Of a stretch of 64,000 nt of DNA, positions 55,198 to 64,000 are shown piece after piece. How positions within the stretch are numbered: position 1 is the stretch's first letter; each line of letters starts with the position of its first letter. Source of the stretch: Streptomyces sp. NBC_00878 (GTDB lineage Bacteria > Actinomycetota > Actinomycetes > Streptomycetales > Streptomycetaceae); assembly GCF_026341515.1 (NCBI RefSeq), contig NZ_JAPEOK010000001.1, positions 4,030,001-4,094,000 of the forward strand. Reading direction: 5' to 3'. A program made the translations under genes and the position numbers. The notes under the pieces are model-generated. The model was not told the origin of the DNA. It made no database searches and saw only the letters and a program-made list of their open reading frames with translations.

Positions 55198-56376
55198 TTA
55201 CTTGGCCGCGGCCAGCTCGGCGGCCTTGTCGGCCGCGCCGTCCATGGTGTCCACGCGCTGCACCAGCGGGTGGTTGGCGTCGGACAGGATCTTGCGACCC
55301 AGCTCCGCGTTGTTGCCGTCGAGACGGACGACCAGCGGCTTGGTGACTTCCTCGCCCTTGTCGGCGAGCAGCTGCAGCGCCTGGACGATGCCGTTGGCGA
55401 CCTCGTCACAGGCGGTGATGCCACCGAAGACGTTGACGAACACGGACTTGACGTCCGGGTCGCCGAGGATGATCTCCAGACCGTTGGCCATGACCTGCGC
55501 CGAGGCGCCGCCACCGATGTCCAGGAAGTTGGCGGGCTTGACGCCGCCATGGTCCTCACCGGCGTACGCGACGACGTCGAGGGTGCTCATGACGAGCCCC
55601 GCGCCGTTGCCGATGATGCCGACCTCGCCGTCGAGCTTGACGTAGTTGAGGTTCTTCTCCTTGGCGGCGGCCTCCAGCGGGTCGGCCGCTTCCTTGTCCT
55701 CCAGGGCGGCGTGGTCGGCCTGGCGGAACTCGGCGTTCTCGTCCAGGGAGACCTTGCCGTCCAGCGCCAGGATGTCGCCGGAGGCGACCTTGGCGAGCGG
55801 GTTGACCTCGACGAGGAGCGCGTCCTCGGCGATGAAGGTGTCCCACAGGGTCACGAGGACCTCGGCGACCTTCTCGGCGACCTCGGCCGGGAACTTCGCC
55901 TGGGCGACGATCTCGCGGGCCTTCTCGATCGAAACACCCTCGACGGCGTCGACCGGGACCTTCGCGAGGGCCTCGGGGGTCTTCTCCGCGACCTCCTCGA
56001 TGTCCATGCCGCCCTGTACGGACGCCATGGCGAGGAACGTGCGGTTCGTGCGGTCGAGGAGGTACGAGACGTAGTACTCCTCAAGAATCTCCGGAGCCGT
56101 CTCGGCGATCATCACCTTGTGGACCGTGTGGCCCTTGATGTCCATGCCGAGGATGTCCACCGCGCGGGCGACGGCCTCGTCCGGGGTGGCGGCCAGCTTC
56201 ACGCCGCCGGCCTTGCCGCGGCCACCGACCTTGACCTGGGCCTTGACGACGGACTTGCCGCCAAGACGCTCGGTCGCCGCGCGCGCCCCCTCAGGCGTGT
56301 CGATGACTTCACCGGCCAGCACCGGTACACCGTGCTTGGCGAAGAGGTCCCTCGCCTGGTACTCGAACAGGTCCAC
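55198..56376 (-). CDS. sucC: Succinyl-CoA synthetase beta subunit
   Basis: A 392-residue ATP-grasp subunit: [74 protein letters not shown] and [17 protein letters not shown]. The start is GTG 56376 with AGGGACGGA upstream. First gene of the sucCD operon. The promoter must lie in 56377-56592, where I see two TGTGACC direct repeats but no sure hexamers. Confidence 0.97.
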   Translation of the reverse strand: MDLFEYQARDLFAKHGVPVLAGEVIDTPEGARAATERLGGKSVVKAQVKVGGRGKAGGVKLAATPDEAVARAVDILGMDIKGHTVHKVMIAETAPEILEEYYVSYLLDRTNRTFLAMASVQGGMDIEEVAEKTPEALAKVPVDAVEGVSIEKAREIVAQAKFPAEVAEKVAEVLVTLWDTFIAEDALLVEVNPLAKVASGDILALDGKVSLDENAEFRQADHAALEDKEAADPLEAAAKEKNLNYVKLDGEVGIIGNGAGLVMSTLDVVAYAGEDHGGVKPANFLDIGGGASAQVMANGLEIILGDPDVKSVFVNVFGGITACDEVANGIVQALQLLADKGEEVTKPLVVRLDGNNAELGRKILSDANHPLVQRVDTMDGAADKAAELAAAK

Positions 56377-56824
56377 GCGCGTCCGTCCCTATCAGTGATC
56401 TCGCCGCTCTGCGGTTAGCTGTCTGCGTGGGCGTGCCGCGAGGGCAACGTGACTGCGCGGTCACAAGGAGGGCGTGGGCACGATGGCCGACACGCGGCAT
56501 GTCCGCCTCGCAGGTTATCCCCGCTCGTGGTGGGGTCGTAAATCGCAGGTCACACCTGGGCGGTGATTACGGTCACAGACTGCCAAGCAAAAGGGCCTCA
56601 CCAGGCTGGGGTTTGCCTGGTGAGGCCCCTCGAACAGCCCCTGAGGCTGACCTAAGGGGCGCAGGGCGGCCGGTCCCCACCCCAATGAGGACCGCCCGAC
56701 CCGGACCGCAGGGTTTCGGTCGCACGGACCGACGGATTTCGGCCGTACGGGGCCGTCGCCCTGCGGGGTCGGATGGGTGCCGTACGACCGGCCGCCGGGC
56801 ACGGTCGTACGGCGGGGGCGTCGG
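56377..56824. other. 448-bp sucC upstream region plus terminator of the next gene
   Basis: The left part (to about 56590) is the sucC promoter and leader. It holds TGTGACC twice on the minus strand (about 56550-56580). The right part holds the strong hairpin at 56593-56628 and about 195 bases of unremarkable sequence. No gene is seen. Confidence 0.55.
56593..56628 (-). terminator. Strong hairpin terminator
   Basis: GGGCCTCACCAGGC (56593-56606) and GCCTGGTGAGGCCC (56615-56628) form a perfect 14-bp stem with loop TGGGGTTT. It lies 197 bases past the stop of the minus-strand repeat-protein gene and upstream of sucC, insulating the operon. Confidence 0.85.
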
Positions 56825-58777
56825 TCAGACGCCGTAGGGGGAGCCGTGCTGCCCGTACGGAGCGGTCGGCGCGTGACTCGGAGTGATCCCGTACTGGGTG
56901 GTCGGCAGATAGCTCGGGGTGACGGACTCGGCGACGTCCTCGACTCCGCCGACGGCGTTTTCCGCCAGCGGGCCCGCGGCCGACTCGACGGTTCCGGTCA
57001 CGTTCCGCGCGAACGGCCCGACCTGTCCGGTCACGTGGGCAGCGAACGGGGCAACCTCGCCGACGACACCGTCCGCGAAGGGGCGCACGTCGCCCGTGAC
57101 GCCGTACGCCAGCGTCGTGGCGCTCCCGCCGACCCCGTCCACGACGGGCCGGACGTACTGGACGACCGTGTCCACGACCGGCCGCACCGCGCCGACGGCG
57201 CCCTCGGCGAACGGCGGCACCTGGCCGACGACGCCCTGCGCGAACGGGTCGACCTCGCCGACCACGCCGTACGCGAGCGGCGGCACCTCGCCGACGACGC
57301 CGCCCACGAAGGGCCGCACGTCACCGACGACACCGTCGGCGAGCACGGTCGCGTCACCGACCGCCTGCCCGGCGACGGGCACCACACCGTCCACCAACGT
57401 GGCGGCGACGGGCGGGAGCACGGAGTCGACGGTCTCGTCGGTGACCTGGGTGACCACGGCGGTGGCGTACGGGGGGACGTCCGCGACCACGCCCGTCGCG
57501 TACGGGGCAACATCGCCGACGACGCCGGTCGCGTACGGGCCGACGTTCCCGACCACGCCCGTCGCGTACGGGGTCACGTCGCCGGTGACGCCGTCGGTGT
57601 AGGTGCGCACGTCGGCCACCACTTCGTGGGCGAGACCGGTGGCGTTGCCCACGGCCTGTCCGGCGACCGGGACCACGCCGTTCACGGCGCCGGTGGCGAC
57701 CCGGGTGACTCCGGTCACGGCCTGGTCGGCGACGGGGGTGACACCGGCGACGGCCTGCCCGGCTATCGGGGTGACGCCGTGCACGGCGGTGGCGGCGACG
57801 GGTGGCAGCGCGGCGGCGGCCGTCTCGTCGACGACCGGGGTGACGGACCGAGTGACGGTCCCCTGCATGCCGCGGACGGCGGAGGGGAGGCCGGTGACGG
57901 TGGCGGCCGCGTCGGCCTTCACGGAGGTCACGGTGGCCTGGGCCCGGCTGCCGAACGTGGCGACGGTGCCGCGGACTTGGCCCTTCGCGCCGGTGACCGT
58001 GTTCTGGAGGCGGGTGGGGGTGGTGTCGAGGGTGACCTGGAGCCGGGCGGGCACGTCGTTCGCGGTGGCGCGGGCGTCGGGGACGGTCCGGCCGGCGGTG
58101 GCGACGGTCTGCCACACCTCGGCACGGGCGCCGGAGGGGACGGCGGTTGTGGTGCGCCGGGTGGCCCCGAGCTTCGTCTGCATAGCGGCGAGGGCCTGCT
58201 CCAACTCCGGCGCGAACGCGGAGAGGGGGCCGAAGAGGTAGTCGACCTCGCCCTGGGGACAGGGGCCGCAGGCATCGGACATTGCGTCGGTGGCCACGGC
58301 GGTCGTGTCGGCGGCGGACTCGGCGACAGTCTCGGCCTTGGCCTTGGCCTTGGCCTGGGTCTGGGTCTGGGTCTGGGTCTTCTGGGCCGGCAGCTCGGCA
58401 TCGACGTACCGGCGGGCCTGGTCGGCCGCCTTCGTCTTCGTGTCGGCGGCCGGCTGGGTCCTGGCGATGGTGTCGGTGCTCGTGCCGGTGACGTCGGTGA
58501 CGGTGTCCTGCGCCTTGGCGGTCGTGCCGCCGGTGACGTCGGTGAGGGTGTCCGTGGTCGTGCCTGTGGCCGGGGAGACGTCGGTGCGGACGTCACCGAC
58601 CACCCCGTCGACGGTGTCGGTGACCGTGCCGACCACGTCGTCCACGGAGAGGGACGCGTCGGGTACGGAGGCGGACGTGGCGGGCAGTTCGTCCGCGCCG
58701 GCGACGGTTGAGCCGAGCGCCCAGGCGCCGGTGACACCGGCGGCTATGACGACGGAACGGCGGATGTTCTTGTGCAT
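56825..58777 (-). CDS. Secreted protein built of 11-residue repeats
   Basis: 650 residues. The signal peptide (MHKNIRRSVVIAAGVTGAWA) ends near VAGA. A Thr/Asp/Val-rich region (VGTVTDTVDGVVGDVRTDV), a Gln/Thr-Lys/Ala stretch (TQTQTQTQAKAKAKAE), a short helical part with a CxxC (SDACGPCPQGEVD) and a Thr/Ala/Val region precede the repeats. From about residue 355 to 640 there are about 26 consecutive 11-residue units of the form GDVxPYATGVV or GEVxPFAxGVV, with only one 9-residue slip, then a Tyr/Pro/Gly tail. No enzyme motif is seen. The pattern suggests an elongated surface or wall-associated protein. The start is ATG 58777. It lies near another secreted repeat protein (59235) on the same strand. 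Confidence 0.82.
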   Translation of the reverse strand: MHKNIRRSVVIAAGVTGAWALGSTVAGADELPATSASVPDASLSVDDVVGTVTDTVDGVVGDVRTDVSPATGTTTDTLTDVTGGTTAKAQDTVTDVTGTSTDTIARTQPAADTKTKAADQARRYVDAELPAQKTQTQTQTQAKAKAKAETVAESAADTTAVATDAMSDACGPCPQGEVDYLFGPLSAFAPELEQALAAMQTKLGATRRTTTAVPSGARAEVWQTVATAGRTVPDARATANDVPARLQVTLDTTPTRLQNTVTGAKGQVRGTVATFGSRAQATVTSVKADAAATVTGLPSAVRGMQGTVTRSVTPVVDETAAAALPPVAATAVHGVTPIAGQAVAGVTPVADQAVTGVTRVATGAVNGVVPVAGQAVGNATGLAHEVVADVRTYTDGVTGDVTPYATGVVGNVGPYATGVVGDVAPYATGVVADVPPYATAVVTQVTDETVDSVLPPVAATLVDGVVPVAGQAVGDATVLADGVVGDVRPFVGGVVGEVPPLAYGVVGEVDPFAQGVVGQVPPFAEGAVGAVRPVVDTVVQYVRPVVDGVGGSATTLAYGVTGDVRPFADGVVGEVAPFAAHVTGQVGPFARNVTGTVESAAGPLAENAVGGVEDVAESVTPSYLPTTQYGITPSHAPTAPYGQHGSPYGV

Positions 58778-59020
58778 GCGTGCGTCAGTCCTTCGGAAGA
58801 CAGGGAGTTCGGGACGTGGTGTGGGCAGGGACCGGGCGTCCGGATGGGCCGATGCGCCCCGTCGGTGAGGGGAGTCGAGCACCGACGGCCTTGGCAGCGG
58901 CCCGCGTCCGGGGTGTGTCCGGCCGATCGCGTCCGGAGAGATCGGAGGGATGTCCGGACGGGTGCGGGCAGACCTGTTCCGCCCCCGCGCGGCAGGTCTC
59001 AGCGGGGGAAGGCCGGCCCC

Positions 59021-59236
59021 AGGGCCTGTCTGACAATTCCCGTCGTCGCCCGGAGGGCGGCCTCGCGGCGTCCGGTGCGTGCTCTCGGGGTGCCGGGCGT
59101 AGATCCTCGTACTGGACGTACTTGGGTCTGCGCCGGTGCGGCGAGAGTGTGTGCATGGCGTCGCGAGACTGGGGGCACTTCCCGGCCGGAGGCTGGGGGC
59201 TGGGGGCTGGGGGGAGGGAATTGTCAGACAGGCCCT
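59021..59236. mobile_element. 216-bp MITE with 21-bp perfect terminal inverted repeats
   Basis: AGGGCCTGTCTGACAATTCC(C) at 59021-59041 is repeated exactly inverted at 59216-59236. The interior encodes no transposase. Flanks read CCCC on the left and AGCC on the right with no clear target duplication. Related inverted repeats are familiar from many Streptomyces genomes (from experience). Its right end supplies part of the TAG stop of the neighbouring gene. Confidence 0.88.
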
Positions 59237-60380
59237 AGCCGGGGAATGCCGGAATGTCCCGGTGCCTGTCCCGGATCCCGGCCGCGGTGACGTCCGCGGC
59301 GGCGCCGGGCACCAGCGTCGGCCGGGCCCTCTCGTTCAACGCGACGGCCTGCGCGTCGCCGTGCCGCGGCGACCCGTTGTCGACCGCGGAATGACGCCCC
59401 AACGCACCGGTGGGGTCGCCGTCGGGAACCTGGTGCACGGGTGCCTGCACGGCCCGCGTGCCTCGGGTGTCCGCGTGGTGGCGTACGTCGTCACCGGCCG
59501 CCGTGTGGCCACCGGCGAGCTGCGGCCCGTACGCCGTCGCCGCGCTCTCGTCCCGCGACTGCTTCTCGGCAGCCCGGTGGTTGTCCGTCGCCCCGCCGGG
59601 CTGCTGCGGCGCCGTACCGACCGGCAGGGTCTGACCGGGAACCGCGGGCAACGGCAGGCCTGGCAACTCCGGCAGCCCGGGAAGGCCCGGCAGCGCGGGC
59701 AGTTGAGGCAGCGACGGCCACCACTGCGGCGGGGCCGGCCGCTCGACGATCCCGCCGGTGATCTGATCCACCAGATCACCAATGGGCCGACCGATGGGCC
59801 GTACGACGTCCTCGACGGCCGGCGCTGTCACGCGCTCGGTGACCGGGCGCACCACCTGCTCGGTGACCGGCCTTACGACGCGCTCGGTCACCGGCCGCAC
59901 GGCAGGCTCAGTGACCGGCCGTACGACTCGCCGGACTTCGTCGGTCACGGGCGTGATCGCCTTGGCGAGTCCAGGCTGTTCGGAGCCAGAGCGGGAGCCG
60001 GAGTCAGCGGTGGAAGCGGAGCCGGGGGCAGCGGTGGAAGCGGACGGCGGCAGGGCGGCCGGCGATGGTGAGGTGGCCGACGAGGCGGTCGCGGACCGGG
60101 AGTTCGAGTCCGGGGACTGCTCTCCGAACCGCTGCGGCAGCTGCTGCCGCTCCGAACCCTTCGCCATCTGCGTCTGCTCGGCCGAACTCGTCACCGACCG
60201 CACGACCTCTGCGGGCTTCCAGGCCGGCACGACACCGTCCGCCGCGCGCGCCTGCTCCCCGCAGAGGAGCCCCAGCACGAACAACCCGCCCACCAGCAAC
60301 GCCACTTGCAGCGCACGCCGTGCCGCCGCCGTGCGCGTCACGCGCAGGGCGACATCGGGCAGTACGGCTGAAGGGGCCAA
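59235..60380 (-). CDS. Secreted protein with RPVTE repeats
   Basis: About 381 residues, TTG start at 60380 (GGGAGG 13 bases upstream); GTG 60341 is an alternative. The signal peptide (ALQVALLVGGLFVLGLLCGE, ending ARA) precedes a Ser/Ala/Pro linker. Then come four 8-residue repeats (RPVTEPAVRPVTERVV, RPVTEQVV, RPVTERVT), the motif RPIGRPIGDLVDQITGG, a Pro/Leu repeat (LPALPGLPGLPELPGLPLP) and a hydrophilic tail. The repeats resemble in style those of the 56825 protein, and the two may act together at the surface (inference). The stop codon lies at the edge of the MITE, so the natural C-terminus may be lost. Confidence 0.72.
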   Translation of the reverse strand: MAPSAVLPDVALRVTRTAAARRALQVALLVGGLFVLGLLCGEQARAADGVVPAWKPAEVVRSVTSSAEQTQMAKGSERQQLPQRFGEQSPDSNSRSATASSATSPSPAALPPSASTAAPGSASTADSGSRSGSEQPGLAKAITPVTDEVRRVVRPVTEPAVRPVTERVVRPVTEQVVRPVTERVTAPAVEDVVRPIGRPIGDLVDQITGGIVERPAPPQWWPSLPQLPALPGLPGLPELPGLPLPAVPGQTLPVGTAPQQPGGATDNHRAAEKQSRDESAATAYGPQLAGGHTAAGDDVRHHADTRGTRAVQAPVHQVPDGDPTGALGRHSAVDNGSPRHGDAQAVALNERARPTLVPGAAADVTAAGIRDRHRDIPAFPG

Positions 60381-60601
60381 GGCGGCGAGAGCCTCCCGTG
60401 CGGAGGGACGAGGTGAAGCGCGACGGAGCGGGGCGGGATGGAGCGGCCTGGGGCGCGGCTACCAGGCTGCGCGCCCCCTGAAGACGCGCCGATCCTTGCA
60501 CGGGACTCCCGAGGTTGCGCAAGTCCCCTGCTACCGATGGACACTCATGTCCGCTTTTTCCGTCGTCTTTCAGCTCCGCCGCGTCTCCCCCGCTGCCGCC
60601 T

Positions 60602-61861
60602 CTACTGCCCCGGGTTCCCGGCGTCCGGTATCGGCAGCGGGCGCTTCTCGATCGCCGCGGCCATCACGTCCGGGAAGAGGTCGGGCGTACAGGCGAACGC
60701 CGGTGCGTCCAGCGCCGCGAGCGCCGCCGCGTGCTCACGGTCGTACGCGGGAGCCCCCTCGTCGGACAGCGCCAGCAGCGTCACGAACTGCACCCCCGAT
60801 GCCTTCATCGCCGCGACCCGCTTCAGCATCTCGTTCCGGATGCCGCCTTCGTAGAGGTCGCTTATGAGGACGACCACGGTGTCGGCCGGGCGCGTGATCT
60901 GCGACTGGCAGTACGCCAGCGCCCTGTTGATGTCCGTACCGCCGCCGAGCTGCGTACCGAACAGCACGTCGACCGGGTCGTCGAGTTGGTCGGTGAGATC
61001 GACGACCGCCGTGTCGAACACTACGAGCCGGGTGTTGATGGACCGCATGGAGGCGAGCACCGCACCGAACACGGACGCGTAGACGACCGACGCCGCCATC
61101 GACCCCGACTGGTCGATGCAGAGGATGACCTCCTTCTTCACCGACTGCGACGCGCGCCCGTACCCGATGAGCCGCTCGGGCACGATCGTGCGGTACTCGG
61201 GCAGGTAGTGCTTGAGGTTGGCCGAGATCGTGCGGTTCCAGTCGATGTCGTGGTGGCGTGGCCGGTTGATACGGGCACTGCGGTCGAGAGCACCGGTGAG
61301 CGTGGCCCTGGTACGGGTCGCGAGCCGCTTCTCCAGGTCCTGAACCACCTTGCGTACGACCGCTCGTGCCGTTTCCTTGGTCGTCTCGGGCATGGCCTTG
61401 TTGAGCGACAACAGCGTGCCGACCAGGTGGACGTCCGCCTCCACCGCCTCCAGCATCTCCGGCTCCAGGAGCAGGGCGGACAGGCCGAGCCGGTCGATGG
61501 CGTCCCGCTGCATGACCTGGACGACGGAGGACGGGAAGTACGTCCGGATGTCCCCCAACCACCGGGCAACGGACGGCGCCGACGCCCCGAGCCCCGCCGA
61601 ACGCTCCCTCCCCGCCCGCGCCGTGCCCCCCTTGCCGTTCCCGTACAACGCACCGAGCGCCCCGTCCATCGCGGCGTCCTGCCCGGCGAGCGAGCACCCA
61701 GTGCCGTCCGCGTCCTCCCCACCCAGCACGAGCCGCCAACGCCGAAGTCGCTCGTCGACGGCGAAGGCGAAGGCGAAGGCGTCGGCGTCGGCGTCGGCGT
61801 CGGCCGGATCGGGCGCGCCGGCCTCGTCAGCCGCTTCCGTGTTCACCGCTCCCGCGCTCAT
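60602..61861 (-). CDS. VWA-domain protein
   Basis: 419 residues. The leader carries DADADADAFAFAFAVDE. A helical central part (FPSSVVQVMQRDAIDRLGLS, LLLEPEMLEAVEADVHLVGT) precedes the von Willebrand A domain with the metal site DxSxS intact (Asp250, Ser252, Ser254 in CIDQSGSM), Thr in GGGTDINRAL and Asp in LISDLYEGG. The ATG overlaps the stop of the DUF5682 gene (ATGA). VWA, DUF5682 and a MoxR-type AAA+ ATPase usually form one operon; the ATPase should lie beyond the right edge. Confidence 0.88.
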   Translation of the reverse strand: MSAGAVNTEAADEAGAPDPADADADADAFAFAFAVDERLRRWRLVLGGEDADGTGCSLAGQDAAMDGALGALYGNGKGGTARAGRERSAGLGASAPSVARWLGDIRTYFPSSVVQVMQRDAIDRLGLSALLLEPEMLEAVEADVHLVGTLLSLNKAMPETTKETARAVVRKVVQDLEKRLATRTRATLTGALDRSARINRPRHHDIDWNRTISANLKHYLPEYRTIVPERLIGYGRASQSVKKEVILCIDQSGSMAASVVYASVFGAVLASMRSINTRLVVFDTAVVDLTDQLDDPVDVLFGTQLGGGTDINRALAYCQSQITRPADTVVVLISDLYEGGIRNEMLKRVAAMKASGVQFVTLLALSDEGAPAYDREHAAALAALDAPAFACTPDLFPDVMAAAIEKRPLPIPDAGNPGQ

Positions 61862-64000
61862 CGGCCCACCCCCACAAGGTCGTTGTCATCGGCGTCGTTG
61901 TCGTTGGTGCTGGTACTGGTGCTGGTGTCATTGGTGCTGCTGTCATTGGTGCTGCTGTCGGCGGCGGCGTCCGCGGCTTCGTCCAGCCCCAGCAACATGC
62001 GCAGCACCGGCAGCACCGCGTCGGCGCGCCCGGTGTCGAGATCGGGCGCGAAGCCAGGTATGCCCGAGGCGGCGGCCGTGGCGCTGCCGCGGGTTCCCGG
62101 TCCGCGCCGGACCAGTTCGCCAAGGGTGCGGCGCACTCCGGGCTCGTACGCCGAGAAGGTGCGCCGCAGCAACGGCAGCACGTCGGTGAACGCGTCCCCC
62201 GGCACCCCCGTCAGCCAGGCGTCGACCAGCCCGAGCAGCCGCTCGTCGTGCACGAGCAGCAGCCCGCCCCCGGAACCCCCGCCGACGAACCCCTCGATCC
62301 ACGCCGCCGCGTCCCCCGGCTCCGTCCCCGGCGACAGCACGAGCCCCATGAGCCGCGCAGCCTCCTCCTGCCCCAACTCCCCGTCGTCCAGCAGCAACCG
62401 CACAGCCCGCCCCCGGATGACCCCGGGAACCGTGTCCCGCCCGGACAGCGTGCCCAGAACGCCGTGCCAACGGCCACGTATACCCACACGGGAGCCGCCC
62501 CCTGTCCGGGCCCTCTCCCCGGCCCGCGCGGAGGCGTCCTCGGCCCGCGCGGAGGCATCCTCGTCCCCCTCCCCCAGCAACCCCACTGCCCCGTGGACCG
62601 CGTCCACATGGCCCCGCATCTCCTCCGCGGCCTCCGTGTCGAGCGCGGCGCAGGCCGGGGGCAGCCCGACGAAGACGCGCTCGGCCAGCCCCGCGGCGAC
62701 CTCGGCCAGGGCCTGCGTACCGGTGCCGCGCACGTCGCCGTAGCGGAGGGAGCGGACCAGGGCGGGCAGTGCCTGGGCGAGGTGCCCGACGTCGGTGTCC
62801 AGGGCGGCGCGGTCGGCGAGGATCCGCATCACCACCGGGAGCGCGTCCGGGAGTTCGGCGAGGAGGCAGCGCTCGGCGAGGCCCGTGACGTCGGCGAGGG
62901 AGCGTGCGCCGACGGCGTCCGCCTCGGCCTTCGCGGTCGCGGCAGCGATCACGGTCGTGCCCCACACCCCGGCCTCGGCCACCCGCACCGCCAGCTCCGG
63001 CTCCCACCGCAGCCGCCAGGTCTCCCGGAACGTACCGGTGCTGCCGCGCGACGCGGCCGGCTCGCCCCACTCGACGCCCAGAAGGCGCAGCCGGTGCAGC
63101 AGCCTGCTGCGCCCGGCGTCGTTCTCCTTGCGCAGGTCGAGCTCCAACTCCCGCTCCTGCGCCTCCGGTTTGAGCCGCAGCCGCCGCTGGAGCCGGTCGA
63201 GGTCTCGCTGCAACGGCACGGCGGGCGCCGCCGCGGGCACCTCGCCCAGGACATCACCGACGACGAGCCGGTCGTGCACGAGCGCGAGCGGCACGTCCGA
63301 GCCCTCGCACATCACGGCCCGTACGGCGTCGGTGGTCTCGGTCAGGCCGGGCAGGGGGCGGCCCCGCATCGCGGCGAGCGTGTCGGCGAGCCGCACCGCC
63401 TCTATGACGTGCGCCGACGAGACGAGCCGGTCCTCGTCACGCAGCAGCCGGGCCACCTTCGTCATCCAGCGCTCGATCGGGCGGTCGGCGGCGCCGAACA
63501 AGTGCCCGTACCAGCCCGGTGAGTCGATCCCCGCGCCGTAGCCGCTCATCCGCGACAGCCGCCGGTGCGTCCAGGGCACCCACGTCATGTCGGCCTTGGC
63601 CTTGGGCAGTCCCTTCAACAGCGCCCGGTCGGCGGCGACGGTGGTCCGCTGCCGCAGCGCGGGCACGTGCCAGGCACCGCACACCACGGCCACGTCGTCC
63701 CCGAACTCCCGCTGAGCCGCCCGCACCTGGAGCCGCATGTACGCCTCCCGCACGAGATCCCGCTCGTGTCCGCCGGTTCCGTACGCCTCCCGCAGCGCCC
63801 CCATCGCCTCGCCGAGCACCTCGAACGGCACAAACGGTGCCAACGCGTCCCCGTCGTGCGCCCCCCGGTGCTCGATCACGTCCTCCCACCACCGCTCGGG
63901 GTCGTCGTACCCGGCGGTGTGGGCGAGCACGGCGAGCGGGTCGATCCGCACGGCCTCCTCGGGCTCGGCCGGAAGTCCGCCCGGCTCCCGCGCCCTCGCC
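61858..64000 (-). CDS. DUF5682-family protein, 5' end outside the window
   Basis: At least 714 residues are in the window and the frame stays open to base 64000. Seen are DPLAVLAHTAGYDDPERWWE, DVIEHRGAHDGDALAPF, LVREAYMRLQVRAAQREFGD, VAVVCGAWHVPAL and YGAGIDSPGWYGHLF, the central block of DUF5682 proteins, which I recall as having a TraB/ChaN-like N-terminal part. The C-terminal 300 residues are helical, ending in an Asn/Ser/Thr/Asp repeat (SSTNDSSTNDTSTSTSTNDN). It is coupled to the VWA gene by a 4-base overlap. DUF5682-VWA-MoxR sets are thought to be chaperone- or conflict-type systems; the role is unproven. Confidence 0.85.
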   Translation of the reverse strand, partial: ARAREPGGLPAEPEEAVRIDPLAVLAHTAGYDDPERWWEDVIEHRGAHDGDALAPFVPFEVLGEAMGALREAYGTGGHERDLVREAYMRLQVRAAQREFGDDVAVVCGAWHVPALRQRTTVAADRALLKGLPKAKADMTWVPWTHRRLSRMSGYGAGIDSPGWYGHLFGAADRPIERWMTKVARLLRDEDRLVSSAHVIEAVRLADTLAAMRGRPLPGLTETTDAVRAVMCEGSDVPLALVHDRLVVGDVLGEVPAAAPAVPLQRDLDRLQRRLRLKPEAQERELELDLRKENDAGRSRLLHRLRLLGVEWGEPAASRGSTGTFRETWRLRWEPELAVRVAEAGVWGTTVIAAATAKAEADAVGARSLADVTGLAERCLLAELPDALPVVMRILADRAALDTDVGHLAQALPALVRSLRYGDVRGTGTQALAEVAAGLAERVFVGLPPACAALDTEAAEEMRGHVDAVHGAVGLLGEGDEDASARAEDASARAGERARTGGGSRVGIRGRWHGVLGTLSGRDTVPGVIRGRAVRLLLDDGELGQEEAARLMGLVLSPGTEPGDAAAWIEGFVGGGSGGGLLLVHDERLLGLVDAWLTGVPGDAFTDVLPLLRRTFSAYEPGVRRTLGELVRRGPGTRGSATAAASGIPGFAPDLDTGRADAVLPVLRMLLGLDEAADAAADSSTNDSSTNDTSTSTSTNDNDADDNDLVGVGR

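Noticed and set aside
56777..58711. 644-codon plus-strand frame rich in Gly, Asp and His opposite the 11-mer repeat gene
   Set aside because: The minus-strand frame has a signal peptide and regular repeats; the plus-strand frame is its antisense shadow with no start signal.
58778..59020. Promoter or gene between the 11-mer gene and the MITE
   Set aside because: Only loose GTCCGG repeats are visible; no coding frame with a start signal and no hexamers I can defend.

Overview
The window is a piece of a Streptomyces-type chromosome. G+C is very high, third codon positions are almost all G or C, starts are often GTG or TTG, many genes overlap by 4 bases (GTGA/ATGA), and several families present are typical of streptomycetes (SCO4848-like membrane protein, DUF3017 next to folD, YihY, DUF6350, DUF2690). 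From memory, the order of housekeeping genes (D-Ala-D-Ala carboxypeptidase, trpS, glyA, mdh, folD, purH/purN, sucD/sucC) matches the S. coelicolor SCO4849 to SCO4808 interval, so this is core-chromosome backbone with accessory insertions.

Layout. 1-5.4 kb: an MMPL exporter, a two-component system and a small anti-sigma-type ATPase. 5.6-12 kb: metallophosphoesterase, SCO4848-like protein, D,D-carboxypeptidase, YihY protein, a beta-propeller-like lipoprotein and a 2H phosphoesterase. 12-17.1 kb: trpS, then an ECF sigma factor / membrane protein pair whose putative promoter is repeated, with identical spacing, in front of a secreted membrane-anchored protein 3 kb downstream; an IS982-type element sits between them. 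17.6-22.5 kb: glyA, rocD, an ATP-grasp (glutathionylspermidine-synthase-like) gene and its small lipoprotein partner. 22.6-25.9 kb: a DMT-type transporter gene cut in two by an IS607-type element carrying a serine recombinase and TnpB. 26-31.5 kb: a MocR-type regulator, an AhpD-like protein and a choline-to-betaine pair (GMC oxidoreductase and betaine aldehyde dehydrogenase). 31.8-38.4 kb: mdh, two related helix-turn-helix membrane proteins, DUF3017 protein and folD.

38.7-46 kb is the most distinctive part: two tandem copies of a two-gene module, each an FHA-like/winged-helix protein translationally coupled to a membrane Ser/Thr kinase. One kinase ends outside the cell in a lytic-transglycosylase-like domain, the other in a peptidoglycan-binding domain. 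A lipoprotein and a secreted I36-type protease inhibitor follow. I infer a cell-wall-sensing pathway with a dedicated phospho-dependent transcription factor in each module.

46-64 kb: purH/purN, a membrane protein, an aldo/keto reductase, a DUF6350 (PerM-like) membrane protein, a sigma-like protein carrying its own membrane anchor, sucCD, two secreted repeat proteins (one with about 26 consecutive 11-residue repeats), a 216-bp MITE, and a VWA/DUF5682 pair running off the right end. Short tandem DNA repeats (7, 8, 9, 15 and 23 bp) and 5- to 11-residue protein repeats are unusually common across the whole window.
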